Source: Moesziomyces globuligerus (lineage: Eukaryota > Basidiomycota > Ustilaginomycetes > Ustilaginales > Ustilaginaceae). From it: 64,000 bases of DNA. This document shows, piece after piece, positions 1 to 10,278 of the stretch. The position numbers and the translations under genes are program-made. Every line of letters begins with the position of its first letter. Position 1 is the first letter of the stretch. The stretch is taken from the NCBI GenBank assembly GCA_030849465.1, contig JARVLF010000015.1:868001-932000 (forward strand), read 5' to 3'. The notes beneath the pieces were generated by a model. That model was given only the letters and a program-made list of their open reading frames with translations. It did no database searches and was not told the DNA's origin.

Positions 1-2934
1 CGCCGAGGCGACGATCCGGTCCTCCTCCGAAACCGCGCTCTCCCCGCCCAGCGAGTGGCTGAGCGTCGCCATGAACGCCGCATTTGCTCGGTGACGCTCG
101 CCCAGAGACCGGAACATGGCTAGGTAGAGCAACGAGCCGCACAGCTTGGTGCCCGTGACCCAGCCCAGCGGCCGGAAGGGCTGCAGGCTGTCCATCGTCG
201 ACCACGCCTTGGACGCGCAGCGGTCGAAGAAGAGCATGAGCGAGTCGAGGCTGTTCCACACGGCGCCGCATGCGCGCTCGAGCTTTCGCAGCTCTGCGAG
301 CGAGGGCCTCGCCGCAAAGCGTGCCGCGCACGGGACCGGGACCATCGACGAGCCCGCAGGTCGCTGCCAGGAAGGGATCGAGGGCGTGTGGCCATCGGCA
401 GGATCGATATGCGTCGCCATGAACCTCGAGAGCGCACCCATCTGCACCATGGTCATGATGACAAACGTCAAGCCCATCTCGCCGGAAAGCACCATCTCGC
501 CCTTCCTCGGGCTCTCGACAGAGACGGCGTCCCTGCGAAACGAGGCCTGTCCGATCACCTCGATTGCTCGGTCCGTCTTGAGCCACGCCTTGCGTCGGTT
601 GAGCCCCGAGGTGATCGAGTCGCGACACCACGTGGTGAGGAAGATGCGGTGCGACTGCATCGTGCTCAGCATGTGCTCGACCGCATTTCGATCCGTCTCG
701 TCGACCACGAGCTTCGTCGTCATGCCCAGCTTCTCGGCATGGTCGCAGGCAATGTCCGCAAACGAGTGCGCCTGGATGCCATCCACATTGTCGAGCAGAG
801 GCGCGAGCAGACACAGAATCTGCACTCCCTCGACGCTCGGCTTCTTCATGATGTCGTACTTGTGCACCAAGGAGAGGGCGTGGTTGAGCAGCGCGTGGCA
901 GAAGGGCTTGCGTGCCTTGCCACGACGGAGATTGTGCTCGAGATCGCCTGGGCGGTAGAGTCGTATCAGGCTTTCGCTGCGGGACGAGATCCAGGATCGC
1001 GGGCTGAGTCGATTGGCATCGGACGTTGAAGGCTCAGGGGCAGCAGGGTCGTCTTCAGACGCCCGGGTCGTCGCGCTTCCACCGCCTCCTTTGGCAAGCG
1101 TCTTGGCGCGCTTGGTCTGGATGTAGCTGTCGGTGCACTTGATGCGCTTGTCCTCGCACCTGCTGCAACCGATCCCCTCCGGACGCTCGGTGATATCGCA
1201 CCTCACCCTTCGCAGGCGGCAGGTATCGCACGCAACGCCCTGTTTGCGCTTGGGACGCTTCAGGCTCGGCTTGGCACCGTCTGCGCCGGCACCTTGGAGC
1301 GATGCAGCGGGCTGAACGACGCCGTTGTCATCGACCTCGAGAAGGCGGGTAGAGTCCAGATCCTTAAAGTCAGGGCCGAAAGCGATGGGCGCATCGGTGT
1401 AGTGAGCGGCCCATGCATGGAGAACAGCTAGCAAGGTCTCGGTAGTGCCGGGCGTGGCGATCATGCTCTCCCTCGAATCCGGCCACGTGTTCGAATAGAT
1501 GCCCTGCACATCAGGGATGCAGGATGGGAGACCCTCAGCCTCAGAGCCGCCATTGGCCATGATCGACATCTTGCGAGGATCGCCGTTTGCCAGATTGAAG
1601 GTCTTGCTGAAATGGGCGAAATCGATCACGGGCGCTTGCATGTGGCAGACAGCGAAGAAGCAGTTGAGCAGCTGCAGCGAGAGAGACCCGGCCATGACGC
1701 GATCAGTGATGCGCACTTCGGCGCCTCGAAGCTCGGTGAGAGCGCGGATCAAGATGCTGGAGGCGTTGATGCGTTCGACGGCAGGCCGCAGCGCAGACGC
1801 TTCATTAGCAGAGGCACCGTGCAGCATGCGAGCTTGCTCGATGCGCTTTCCCGAGCGACTAGGGCGAGGATACCTGCGCGACGGAGGAGCATGGGTCTTT
1901 GTGCAGACAAAACCCTTGTCCTCGCATCGAGTGCAGCGGATATGGTGAATCGCCGTACCCGTGCTTGTAGTCCTCTGCATTTCGAGCAGGGCAGTCTCGG
2001 CGGTCTCGGGCGAGGCGCAGCGCGCGGCCTCAGATCGACGATCATCCAGATCGCAGCGGAGGTGCTTGGAACGACACTGATCGCACGTTACACCCTGGCG
2101 ACGGGCCGACTTCTTCTTGTCGCTCGATCGTGTCTCGGCGCTGTCCGAATCGGGCGTGCCGGCGGACGAATTGCCCATATCTGTAGAGTCCCCGGCCAAT
2201 GGGAAGAAGGAAGCCTGCATGGCCGAAGCAAAGGCGTGCAGGGCGGCGTTGTCGTCGTGGCTGTGCATCGTGTTCATCAGAGGATGGATCGCTGCATTGT
2301 CGGCTGGCCCGGTACTACGGCCGAACGTCGACTCGTCCAGATAGTGGGCGTAATAGTTTTGTGCATCTTGAGTGGACTCGGGCAGGCCAGGCGGAAAGGT
2401 GAAGCTGAACGACTGCTGCGCAAAGAAATCGGCCGAAGATGAAGAGCCCGCGGGCAGCTCAATGCCTGGTAGGCCGTTGCTGGTCATTGGAGCGTAGTTG
2501 CTTGCCAAGGATGCGGGTTCTTGTGCTGTCGAAGGCCTCGCTGGGCTCTGTGGAGAGATCTGCGAATGGACTGCAGCCTGAGGATGCTGTTGCTCGAAGT
2601 ATAAGGAGGGGCTGTGCAGACCCTGAGCACGGGTGTCGCCGTAGTGCGGCAGACTGCTGCCGTTAGAAGAAAGATCGCTGCTTATAGGAGAATGCGCAGA
2701 ATTCTTCTCCAGGTAGTGCGGAAGGCCGCCGTGCGGGTAGTTGTTGCGATGATTCGTCGTGCGATGGTCCCTTGCCTGATCCACCGCGAAGAACGACTGG
2801 AGGTTGGCAGCATACAGCTGCTGAGCTTGGAGCGCTTGCACAGAAAGATACGAGGCAGGCAACGAGTGTCTCCGCGTGTCTTCACAATCTTGTCGACTGT
2901 CCTGTTGTCGACTGTAGGGCATGCTCGACAGCAT
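1..2934 (-). CDS. Zn(II)2Cys6 transcription factor with two zinc clusters (C-terminus cut by window edge)
   Basis: An uninterrupted reverse frame runs from the first in-frame ATG (2934) through position 1, giving 978 codons with the C-terminus outside the window. An in-frame stop lies upstream at 3121-3123. Residues 1-270 are Ser/Gln/His/Tyr-rich and look disordered. A basic stretch KKKSARRQG precedes zinc cluster 1 (Cys284, 287, 294, 334, 337, 344), whose loop between Cys 3 and 4 is 39 residues, against the usual 5-12. Residues ~395-515 resemble the first half of the fungal transcription factor middle-homology region. Zinc cluster 2 (Cys569, 572, 579, 590, 593, 600) has canonical C-X2-C-X6-C-X10-C-X2-C-X6-C spacing and also follows a basic stretch, KRPKRKQG. 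Residues ~672-790 look like the second half of the middle-homology region. It is probably a nuclear DNA-binding regulator. Its targets are unknown, and a start in an upstream exon cannot be excluded. Confidence 0.85.
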   Translation of the reverse strand, partial: MLSSMPYSRQQDSRQDCEDTRRHSLPASYLSVQALQAQQLYAANLQSFFAVDQARDHRTTNHRNNYPHGGLPHYLEKNSAHSPISSDLSSNGSSLPHYGDTRAQGLHSPSLYFEQQHPQAAVHSQISPQSPARPSTAQEPASLASNYAPMTSNGLPGIELPAGSSSSADFFAQQSFSFTFPPGLPESTQDAQNYYAHYLDESTFGRSTGPADNAAIHPLMNTMHSHDDNAALHAFASAMQASFFPLAGDSTDMGNSSAGTPDSDSAETRSSDKKKSARRQGVTCDQCRSKHLRCDLDDRRSEAARCASPETAETALLEMQRTTSTGTAIHHIRCTRCEDKGFVCTKTHAPPSRRYPRPSRSGKRIEQARMLHGASANEASALRPAVERINASSILIRALTELRGAEVRITDRVMAGSLSLQLLNCFFAVCHMQAPVIDFAHFSKTFNLANGDPRKMSIMANGGSEAEGLPSCIPDVQGIYSNTWPDSRESMIATPGTTETLLAVLHAWAAHYTDAPIAFGPDFKDLDSTRLLEVDDNGVVQPAASLQGAGADGAKPSLKRPKRKQGVACDTCRLRRVRCDITERPEGIGCSRCEDKRIKCTDSYIQTKRAKTLAKGGGGSATTRASEDDPAAPEPSTSDANRLSPRSWISSRSESLIRLYRPGDLEHNLRRGKARKPFCHALLNHALSLVHKYDIMKKPSVEGVQILCLLAPLLDNVDGIQAHSFADIACDHAEKLGMTTKLVVDETDRNAVEHMLSTMQSHRIFLTTWCRDSITSGLNRRKAWLKTDRAIEVIGQASFRRDAVSVESPRKGEMVLSGEMGLTFVIMTMVQMGALSRFMATHIDPADGHTPSIPSWQRPAGSSMVPVPCAARFAARPSLAELRKLERACGAVWNSLDSLMLFFDRCASKAWSTMDSLQPFRPLGWVTGTKLCGSLLYLAMFRSLGERHRANAAFMATLSHSLGGESAVSEEDRIVASA

Positions 2935-4254
2935 TGGTGTTCTGGATGCGGGTTGTCCTTGATAGAGAGGCAGTTGAGCTGCGGAACCTGATGCGCAATG
3001 GACTGGCAACAACACGGCAATGTTGAGAGAGAACGATCGTGGTGATCTTGTGAACCGACGGGATCGTGGGCTCAAGACAATGGAGGTGTTCAAAGGAGAT
3101 GTGGATCGTGCCAGAAGGTGCTAGGGCTGGGCTATGTAGGCAAGGCTGTGTACCGAGGGAGGAGGGAATGGAATGAAGGCGAGCTAATGAAAAGTGGGTG
3201 GGTCTTATAACTTGATCGGGGCCCAAATGGAACCTGTCACGGAAGTGCAGGGAGACGGGAGCAGACGCAGGAAAGCTTAATGCGCAGAGGCATCAACGGC
3301 TGGAGCACCAAGAGGGGCTTGCCGTACGCTGTTGGTGGCCGTGTCGGACAGAGATGCAGTGAAGGGTGGGAAGGTGTGCCGAGAATAAGCACTCGAGAAG
3401 GCGAGTCCAGAACGGCGACGGTGGACGAGCGGCGCGTACGTGCGTGGGATATGCAGCAGACGAGTGCAGCGGTTGATGTATGGCCAGCGTCGCAGATCCG
3501 ATGGACGAGTGACAGTGGACGAGATCCAGATTTGCACGTCAGGGGGATGCCGAGAGCTTGGGCAGGAAAGATGAACCAGGAAGCCAATCAAGATACAGTA
3601 GGCGGAGCAGGTGACGGATCGGCTGAGCGGGAGATGAGATGCAGGGATGGTGGCCGACCTGACAACGATGTCAAGCGAGGAGCTCTAGCAAGCGTGCACG
3701 CTGCAGGCACGTCTCGGTTGCGGTAGGCTGGGAGGAGACCTTTAGGGCGTGGGACCGAACGAGCAGGATCTGAATGTCAAGTGACAGCAGTGCTTGACGA
3801 TGTAGGTGAGGGATCCTAGCGTAAGGGAAGCAGGAGGAGAGGATTGAGGGAGGTTGGGCGGCAAGGCGAGACGGCAGTCAAGAATCGATAAGCCAGGAGA
3901 GGAACAAACACTTGGCGGCTCAAGTGACCGGACGGGTCGGTGGGACGGAGGCAGGCGCACCGGGACGTCCGTTGGGTCGGACCGGAGAAGACTGGTCGGA
4001 AGGCTGACGACGGATTCCGGGATCCAATCGAGACGGCGGTGAAGCCGATGAAGCAGAAAGGGTGCAGAGGCCCAAGCAAAGCGGAAGGTGGATTCGGAGG
4101 GGCCAGCGAGAGGGTTGAGTCCAGAATTGGCAGCCGTTGGTAGTCGGGTTGCCACAGATCGGCGTGGGATAGTGGGACCGCCAAGCGTGGATGCGAGGCG
4201 GCGAGGTTCTCAGCACGACGAGCCCATGGGTAGAGGATCGACGGAGGGTACTGG

Positions 4255-4345
4255 AGAACAGGAGGAGGAGGTGGTGGTGCAGACTCGGATCCGGGTGTAT
4301 GGATGTGTATGGGAGGAGGGATGGAAGGAGGGAAGGAGGCCAGTG
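4255..4345. repeat. Polypurine/polypyrimidine tract
   Basis: The plus strand is dominated by GGA/GAG/GGAAGG runs (for example GGAGGAGGAGG near 4260 and GGAGGGAAGGAGG near 4330). On the minus strand this is a CT-rich tract about 1.3 kb upstream of the zinc-cluster gene. CT-rich tracts often lie near fungal transcription starts, so this may mark a distal start of that gene's leader; that is inference only. Confidence 0.4.
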
Positions 4346-6616
4346 TCGGCGGCAACCACAAGTATACGCCGTTGAGTTGGAGGCGCCACGCCAGGAGCTG
4401 ATTCGAGGAGGGAGGGAGGCGGAGAACGAAGAACCGCAGGGTTCGGCTGGGTGCTTGTGCTTGGGCAATCGCTCCTCCGAGCGCTGACATGGGTGCCTTG
4501 CGGCTAAAGTGCTGCGGAAAAAGAGGGAGTGCGGGAATGGCAGCCTGAGTGGTGCTTTCGGAAGCGGTCCGACAGCTGGGCGAGACGCCCGCTGCATGGG
4601 AGGGGCGGCGGCAGGATCAACGTTTGGGTGGAGGTGCAGCTGGCGCACCTAAGCGAAGTGGGCCGCGACCCTTGCCAAGTTTCGACGACTGGATGGAACC
4701 CCACACATGATCACGAAACACTCATGCAGCTTGGTTCTCACGCTCGCGCCCATGTCCTCCTACCGCTCGATTGCCGCTGCGTCGCTACACATTGCTGTGC
4801 GGCAGATCCGATCTAGTGAGGCCGTCAGCACATCATGCAACTTCTGCGAATGACGCCCGCTCTCTGCATGTGTCTTGAGCTTGATTGTCGCCGCCGCCGT
4901 CAGGGCCGCAAGCTGCAAACGTACCGTGAAAGTTCAAGCCGGACGAGTCAGCTCCACGCTGTACGTGGGATTTGCGGCCCGCGGAGGAGGTCCGAAAATA
5001 CAATACAGCACTGCATCTGAGGCGCTTGTGAAAAGCTTGAAATTCCAACAAATTCGGCAGAGACCGTATTGGAACTGGAGGATCGTCGAATTCACCGAAG
5101 GATTTGACGTTCGGACGCTTTGCCTGCAGACGCAGACGGATGATTTGTTGCTGTCGTGCAGCGCCCCCGCGTCCCCCAAGCGCAGAATTGACCGGTGTAC
5201 AGCACACTCGCCCGCTTCGGCTCGAGGCCAGTTGCTCCAAGTGATTTGAACCCCTTGGCGTGAGAATCCTGCATCTTGCTGTCCTGTTTGGGCTACCGAG
5301 GTGTTGGAATGTCTCGCTTCCGCCGAGTAGCTGTCCATGCGCAGACAGCTGCGCCTTGCCTTAGCTGCGATCATGCCGACCAGATCGGCTTCGGCACCCT
5401 TGCGGACGGTCCAGCTGGTGGCTTTGATGCGGATGCCGGAGACCTGGACCAGTGCCTACTGCTCGTCAAGCGACGTGCCGTTGTTCTGACCCCGTCTCCG
5501 GATTCGCCTGGTGGCCGCCACCGCCGCTGGCAAGGATGAGTGTGGCGTGTGGCGTGTGGCGGTAACTAGCCAAGTCAAGGTTTGGAACCGTGAAGCGTAT
5601 TAGGCGCCGCGCGATTGCAGCAACATCTAAAAGAGCTGCGAACGGCATGAGCCAAGGACGAGCACCACTGCCCCGGATAGGAGGAGCACCCAGTCGCCAC
5701 ACCATGAAGGCGCAAGCCCGAAACGCGCCATCGCGTAGCAAAACCTGATGCTGCCTGGCTGCGTCTGGCCCGAACACGACGGTCGACCGACACTGAACCC
5801 TAGTGAGATCCAAGAAACAATACTAAAAATGACGCCCAAAGTGGGGCTGAGCAAGCTAGTGCTGCTTGACAGGGGCGAACAAACGCGAAGATGCCGGACC
5901 CGAGTACCAATGCATGGGCGCAAACCCAACCGTAGCGGCAGCTCGGATGCGTACCCGAGCTAGTGTGAGACTGCGAAGCGCATGGCTCCAGAACCTCGGT
6001 AGATCTTTGCTGCGCAGGGGCGTCGATACGCATGCAGGTTCGTTTATTCCCACAACATGCTGCGAGTCCATCATCGGTCCTCAACTCATCCGAAAAGCTG
6101 GGCCTCTCTGCGGTGCCGAGCTGCCAACGTCATTTCGCCTCCTTTCCCTCTTTGCGACCTGCCGTATGCATGCACGGCCCGGAAGATGAAACGAAACTCC
6201 CGCGATCGTTGTTCACCCTCCTTCTATCTCCGAAACTGAGGTACTCCCGCTGCTCCTCTGCAGATGCTCATCTACGCCTGCGCCGCAAACCCCGACCGTA
6301 TTTCTACGAACCTCGCTAGCGTTACTTCGGATTCCCAACGCATGGCGTCCCAACGCATGGTAAGACGCCAACAAAGCCCAAGAACAGCAGTCCTCACCAT
6401 GTCCACCCTGCTGCTCAGCCTGCTGGGTCGTGGATGGCAGAGAACCTCGCACGATTTGCATGAGATTCCCGCTACAAGGGTCGCTGGTGAGACAGAAGCT
6501 CGGCTGGTCACGCCTCGAACTCTTGGCTCTGCAACGAACCAGGCAGCTGTCAACGCTTGGACTGGCGCCGAACTCAGGTGAAGCCGTCTTTTGAGTTTCG
6601 ATTTTCCTCCCGTTTT

Positions 6617-6625
6617 GGGGGGGGG
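6617..6625 (+). repeat. G9 homopolymer
   Basis: Nine consecutive G residues are flanked by TTTT on the left and TTTATTTC on the right, inside the long intergenic region. It is a simple homopolymer with no evident function. Confidence 0.8.
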
Positions 6626-8061
6626 TTTATTTCTTCTCTTTTTTCCTTGTGGGCACCAGCCAGCGGAACTGAGGGGAGAGACAGGGTGTCGCTGTAAGGC
6701 ATCACATGCCCCGACAAAGAACAGAGTCGCGGCCGGCCATAAGCGCAAGCAGCGGGCAGCGGAAGTGTTGCAGGGCATGTTTGCTTCCTGCGCATGACTC
6801 CCGGGGGGATCAGAGAGCTCCGCACCACCGGGCGTGACCGACTTTTTCGCCCGGGGCATTTTTCGCTACGTATACGTCGCTAAACATGCGAGCTACGCAG
6901 GCCCTATCTCGTGTTCCCTCGCTTGGCAACAGCTGCCTCGCTTAGCTTCAAACCCTCCCTAATCCACGGGATTCGGAAACAGAGTGGACTCTGGCACGCC
7001 ACCATATGCGCCTCAAACTTAAGGCTCCGTCGATACGAACTCTCCTGCCCCTGGCCTGCCCCTGGCCTTCTCGATGCCTTGCCCTACCTCGGGAAGACGA
7101 GTTGGAGAAGTTCTTCCATCCGGCCACAAGTGCGTTCGATAGCGTCGCCTGGGTCGCGAATGCGCACCAGGGTCTCGAACCCGTCCTCCTGCACGGCGCT
7201 ATTGTTAGACCCTGGATCAGACGCCCTCGCCTCCCAGACGTGGTGTCCACTGTCCCCACCAGACATGTTCCTGCTCCGGGGGAGTTAACGCTTCGAGCCA
7301 TCCCACCTGCCTGTACCGAGCCTTGGGTATAATCCATCCACGGATCCGGGCATATCGGCGTTGCTCGGCGGCGACCGTGAACGCACCACGCGTAGCGACG
7401 TAGACCTCCGTGAAGCAAGGTTGGTGCGATTGCGGCTGGGTTGGTTCGTGAACGTATGGCACTAGACAGTTGTTACGTACAAACACCCGTGCCATCAAAG
7501 TTCACTAGATCGTTCCCCCGCAGCTACGAGGTATGTGCTGCCCATCGTAAGGTACAGTCCATCTTCGGTTGCATCAGATCGTGCTCCCGGAACCGAGATG
7601 GCACCCAAGTAGCTGAGCGGAGCGAGATCATGCTGGCGGCCTTCTGGGCGCGACGAGCCGGAGAATCGGACCGTTGCCCACTGCCAACGTTCCTGGGTTT
7701 GTGGAGCCGATCGCCAAGAGGCAAGGGTTCGCATGTTGGCTGTGCCACTTCCGATGCAGGCAAGCCGAGGCTCTTGTGCATATCCGAAACTCACTGGGAA
7801 AGGCGACGGGGCTCGACCCTGGATTGCGCACACTTTCCGGCTAGACTTGGCTGCATAGCACGTCATGCCCAGACGGAAACGCGGCCGGTAGAGCGCATAG
7901 ATGCCGCGGTCATCTTGGCCGTATCTTGGTCCTCTGGCTCATGATTGGCTCCGGTCAGTGCACATGCACATTACGTGCTCTGGCGACTTTGCAATTCGGA
8001 TGTTGTTTGCCCTGCAAGCGAGACGCAGTCACCTCTGCCGGGGATACGGTAGGGAACGGAT

Positions 8062-9234
8062 CTAGAACTTCACGGGCGCCTTGCAGTGGTTGCACGTAAC
8101 AATGCTGCGCACCCAGAGCTGTTCGTTATGCTCCCATCCACCGAGCGCAGCATCGGTGTCTTCGCGTCCCTGGAGGATGATATGCAGTCGTTCGCCTGTC
8201 GGGGCTGATTCATCCGAGGCTGATGGTAGGCTCCTTGCTGGCGCATTTTCCGGCGTGGCCGACCCTATCGGCGCATGCTGGTTTGTGGTGTGTCCGGGTG
8301 TAGGTGTGAGGTCGATGCAATAGCCTTCGTAACCCATCTGGAGTCCTTCTCCACGAAGATATGCCTGGCCTTCTCGTCGTGGTCGACGACGTCCGACCTG
8401 CATGATGATTTGGGTGCTTGTGCAGCGTACGAACCCAGGCTGGCCGCTGCGACCTCGTTCGTCCGTATCCAGGACCGGCGCCGGCCAGAAAGAGGGAGGC
8501 ACCAGCGTCTGCTGCTCCGCTGCGACCTGCTGCCATATGCGATTGTCGGCACGCTCGGTCTTGACAACGGTGCGCACGCTGCGCAGCGCCGGCTGCATAC
8601 GTAGCTGCTGGATGAGAAACGCACCCGCGATCCCGTGCCAGCCCGTAAGATGGAGAGAGACCACTTTGTTACCACCCGCGTGCATGCCAGCCAACCCTTG
8701 GAATGGCATCAGCTCGGCATGGATATCACGCGCTCGCTCTGTCGGGGAGCCGCAAGAGAGGAAGTCGAGTACCGCCTTGAAGAGGTCCAGGTCGATCAGG
8801 CTGTCATCGCGGGTCAGCTCGTGCACCATTCGTGATATGTCCGAGTCCACCGGGGGTGCCACCTTGCCCGAGGCGTTGACGGATGAAACTCGAACATTGA
8901 CTTGTGGTTCTGAATGTTGCGGCTGCGTGTGCTCGCGCAGCTGTTCGGCGGCTTGCCTCCATTCGGCCAAACACAGCCGATGGCCCGGTTCGAGGTAGAG
9001 CAGCTCGCGGTCGAACTGCGCAAATATCGCCCGCAGGCTCCGGCACGTCGCCGTGCTCAGAACGACGGTACTCGCCAGATCGAGGAATCGCGACAGATAC
9101 AGCAGCAGCTCTGGCGGCAGCGCCTCGATGCAAGTCGGCCGACTTGGCACAGAAGTAGCCTCGTCCACGGACATGCCAAGTTCATCCCCCACCTCGCCGA
9201 GGCCACTTCTGCACTGCACGCTGCAGCCATCCAT
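8062..9234 (-). CDS. F-box domain protein
   Basis: A 390-residue single-exon ORF starts at ATG 9234. An F-box-like segment lies at about residues 37-75 (IEALPPELLLYLSRFLDL followed by a TCRSLRAIF-like helix). F-box proteins usually recruit substrates to SCF (Skp1-cullin) ubiquitin ligases. The remainder has no clear LRR, WD40 or Kelch repeat. The C-terminal half has several aromatic-rich strands and ends with a CNHC pair (VTCNHCKAPVKF), which may help fold the tail. The substrate cannot be predicted. The gene lies between two long non-coding stretches and shares orientation with MRT4. Confidence 0.7.
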   Translation of the reverse strand: MDGCSVQCRSGLGEVGDELGMSVDEATSVPSRPTCIEALPPELLLYLSRFLDLASTVVLSTATCRSLRAIFAQFDRELLYLEPGHRLCLAEWRQAAEQLREHTQPQHSEPQVNVRVSSVNASGKVAPPVDSDISRMVHELTRDDSLIDLDLFKAVLDFLSCGSPTERARDIHAELMPFQGLAGMHAGGNKVVSLHLTGWHGIAGAFLIQQLRMQPALRSVRTVVKTERADNRIWQQVAAEQQTLVPPSFWPAPVLDTDERGRSGQPGFVRCTSTQIIMQVGRRRPRREGQAYLRGEGLQMGYEGYCIDLTPTPGHTTNQHAPIGSATPENAPARSLPSASDESAPTGERLHIILQGREDTDAALGGWEHNEQLWVRSIVTCNHCKAPVKF

Positions 9235-10278
9235 CCGGCCGAGCTAGGGCCGGCCGTGGCACAATCTATAGTCGCAAGGTCAAACCGATGCCCATGAGTT
9301 CCGCTGCAGGGACGAGCTTGATTGGAACTGATTCCGACGCCCAGCAGTTTAAGTCCAATTCGCCTTGGCGCCCTTCGAACGACAGTGCATCTGCCTGGCT
9401 CCGACCAGGCACACTGGGCAACACGAGCTCGATGCCTTCAGTCTTGCTTCATGATCCGTCAGGAACTTGCGTCTCTGATGTCGGAGCCTGAGCGGACTTT
9501 GGACCGGTTGAAATGCGATTCTTCCGGGTCATCCAGAAGCGTCTCCGTCGGATCTGTACGGTCGTGAGAGTTTCTTAGTGGACTCGACGGCCGTCCCGTT
9601 GAATGCGAGCCTCGCAGAACACCTCCGTTGAGGTTGATGAGTATGCCTGTGTCGCGGATGTTGCTGAACGTATCCGTTTGGGAGTGAGACTTGGATGTTG
9701 GCCATATCGCGTTGATCGCAACGCGTTGCGTCGGGTTGACAGCAACGGCATGTGGAGGCGCATATCCGAACATTTGGTGAGCCCGCTTGGCACCAAACAG
9801 CCAGATGGACTCAAGATTAAGCTAATATGTTCAGCCTCCTAGATCACCTGCGAGATGCACCAAGAGACTTCCTCTGAATGCGAGTGGTGCTTTCAGTCTG
9901 AGCTTCAAGATGTCGACTGAAGACCGGTCCAAGAAGCCAAGATGGATGCGAGTCGAGGCGGTTGACTGACGGTTCAACCTTCTTTCGCCCGATTGACAGC
10001 AGATCGGATTTCCGATTGATCAATCGGACGCAGCTCACCGACTTTCCTCTCTCACCTGGTTCCGTGATCCGGCATCCCTGCGTCTCAAATCACCCGACTG
10101 CTTGCGTCTTAGAACGAGAAACGACAAGGCAGAAACGGAATACTAGCAATGGTATCACGTCGACTTGAGCGCAAGAGAATGAGACGTATGAAAGTACAGA
10201 AGGGCGAATGAATGTGCAGGACAGGAAGCGTGCGGATGCTGCGGAACTAGAGAAACGGAGAGCAAGCCTGTAGCAGGT
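9235..10278. other. Intergenic region between F-box gene and MRT4
   Basis: About 1 kb that must contain the F-box gene promoter (right of 9234) and the MRT4 3' region (left of 10279), because both genes are on the minus strand. Small ORFs are present on both strands, but none is convincing. I see no repeat or RNA gene. Confidence 0.6.

Larger units (their letters stand above)
2935..8061. other. 5.1-kb intergenic region with no supportable gene
   Basis: Both strands contain many short overlapping ORFs, but none shows a recognisable domain, a consistent splice pattern or a dominant frame. The left part (about 3.2-4.6 kb) is purine-rich on the plus strand, so it is C/T-rich on the strand of the transcription factor gene. 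That pattern is typical of fungal promoters and 5' leaders, and it suggests that the transcription factor has a long leader or a large upstream regulatory region. The rest (4.8-8.0 kb) shows no repeat, transposon or RNA gene that I could recognise. Confidence 0.6.

Noticed and set aside
3816..4648. Two long overlapping minus-strand ORFs (224 and 242 codons) upstream of the transcription factor
   Set aside because: They are rich in Pro/Ser/Leu from a CT-rich tract, overlap in different frames and have no domain; they look like leader or promoter sequence rather than protein.
5236..5298. tRNA-like A-box (TAGCCCAAACAGG) and B-box-like (GGTTCAAATC) on the minus strand
   Set aside because: The anticodon and T stems do not pair and no acceptor stem forms. 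Not a tRNA; at most a degenerate relic.
6272..6859. 195-codon minus-strand ORF
   Set aside because: Random composition, no domain, and an opposite-strand ORF of similar quality overlaps it.
7084..7266. 60-codon minus-strand ORF with protein-like composition and a possible GT donor at its end
   Set aside because: I found no second exon, no family and no start context to support it. It remains a weak candidate only.
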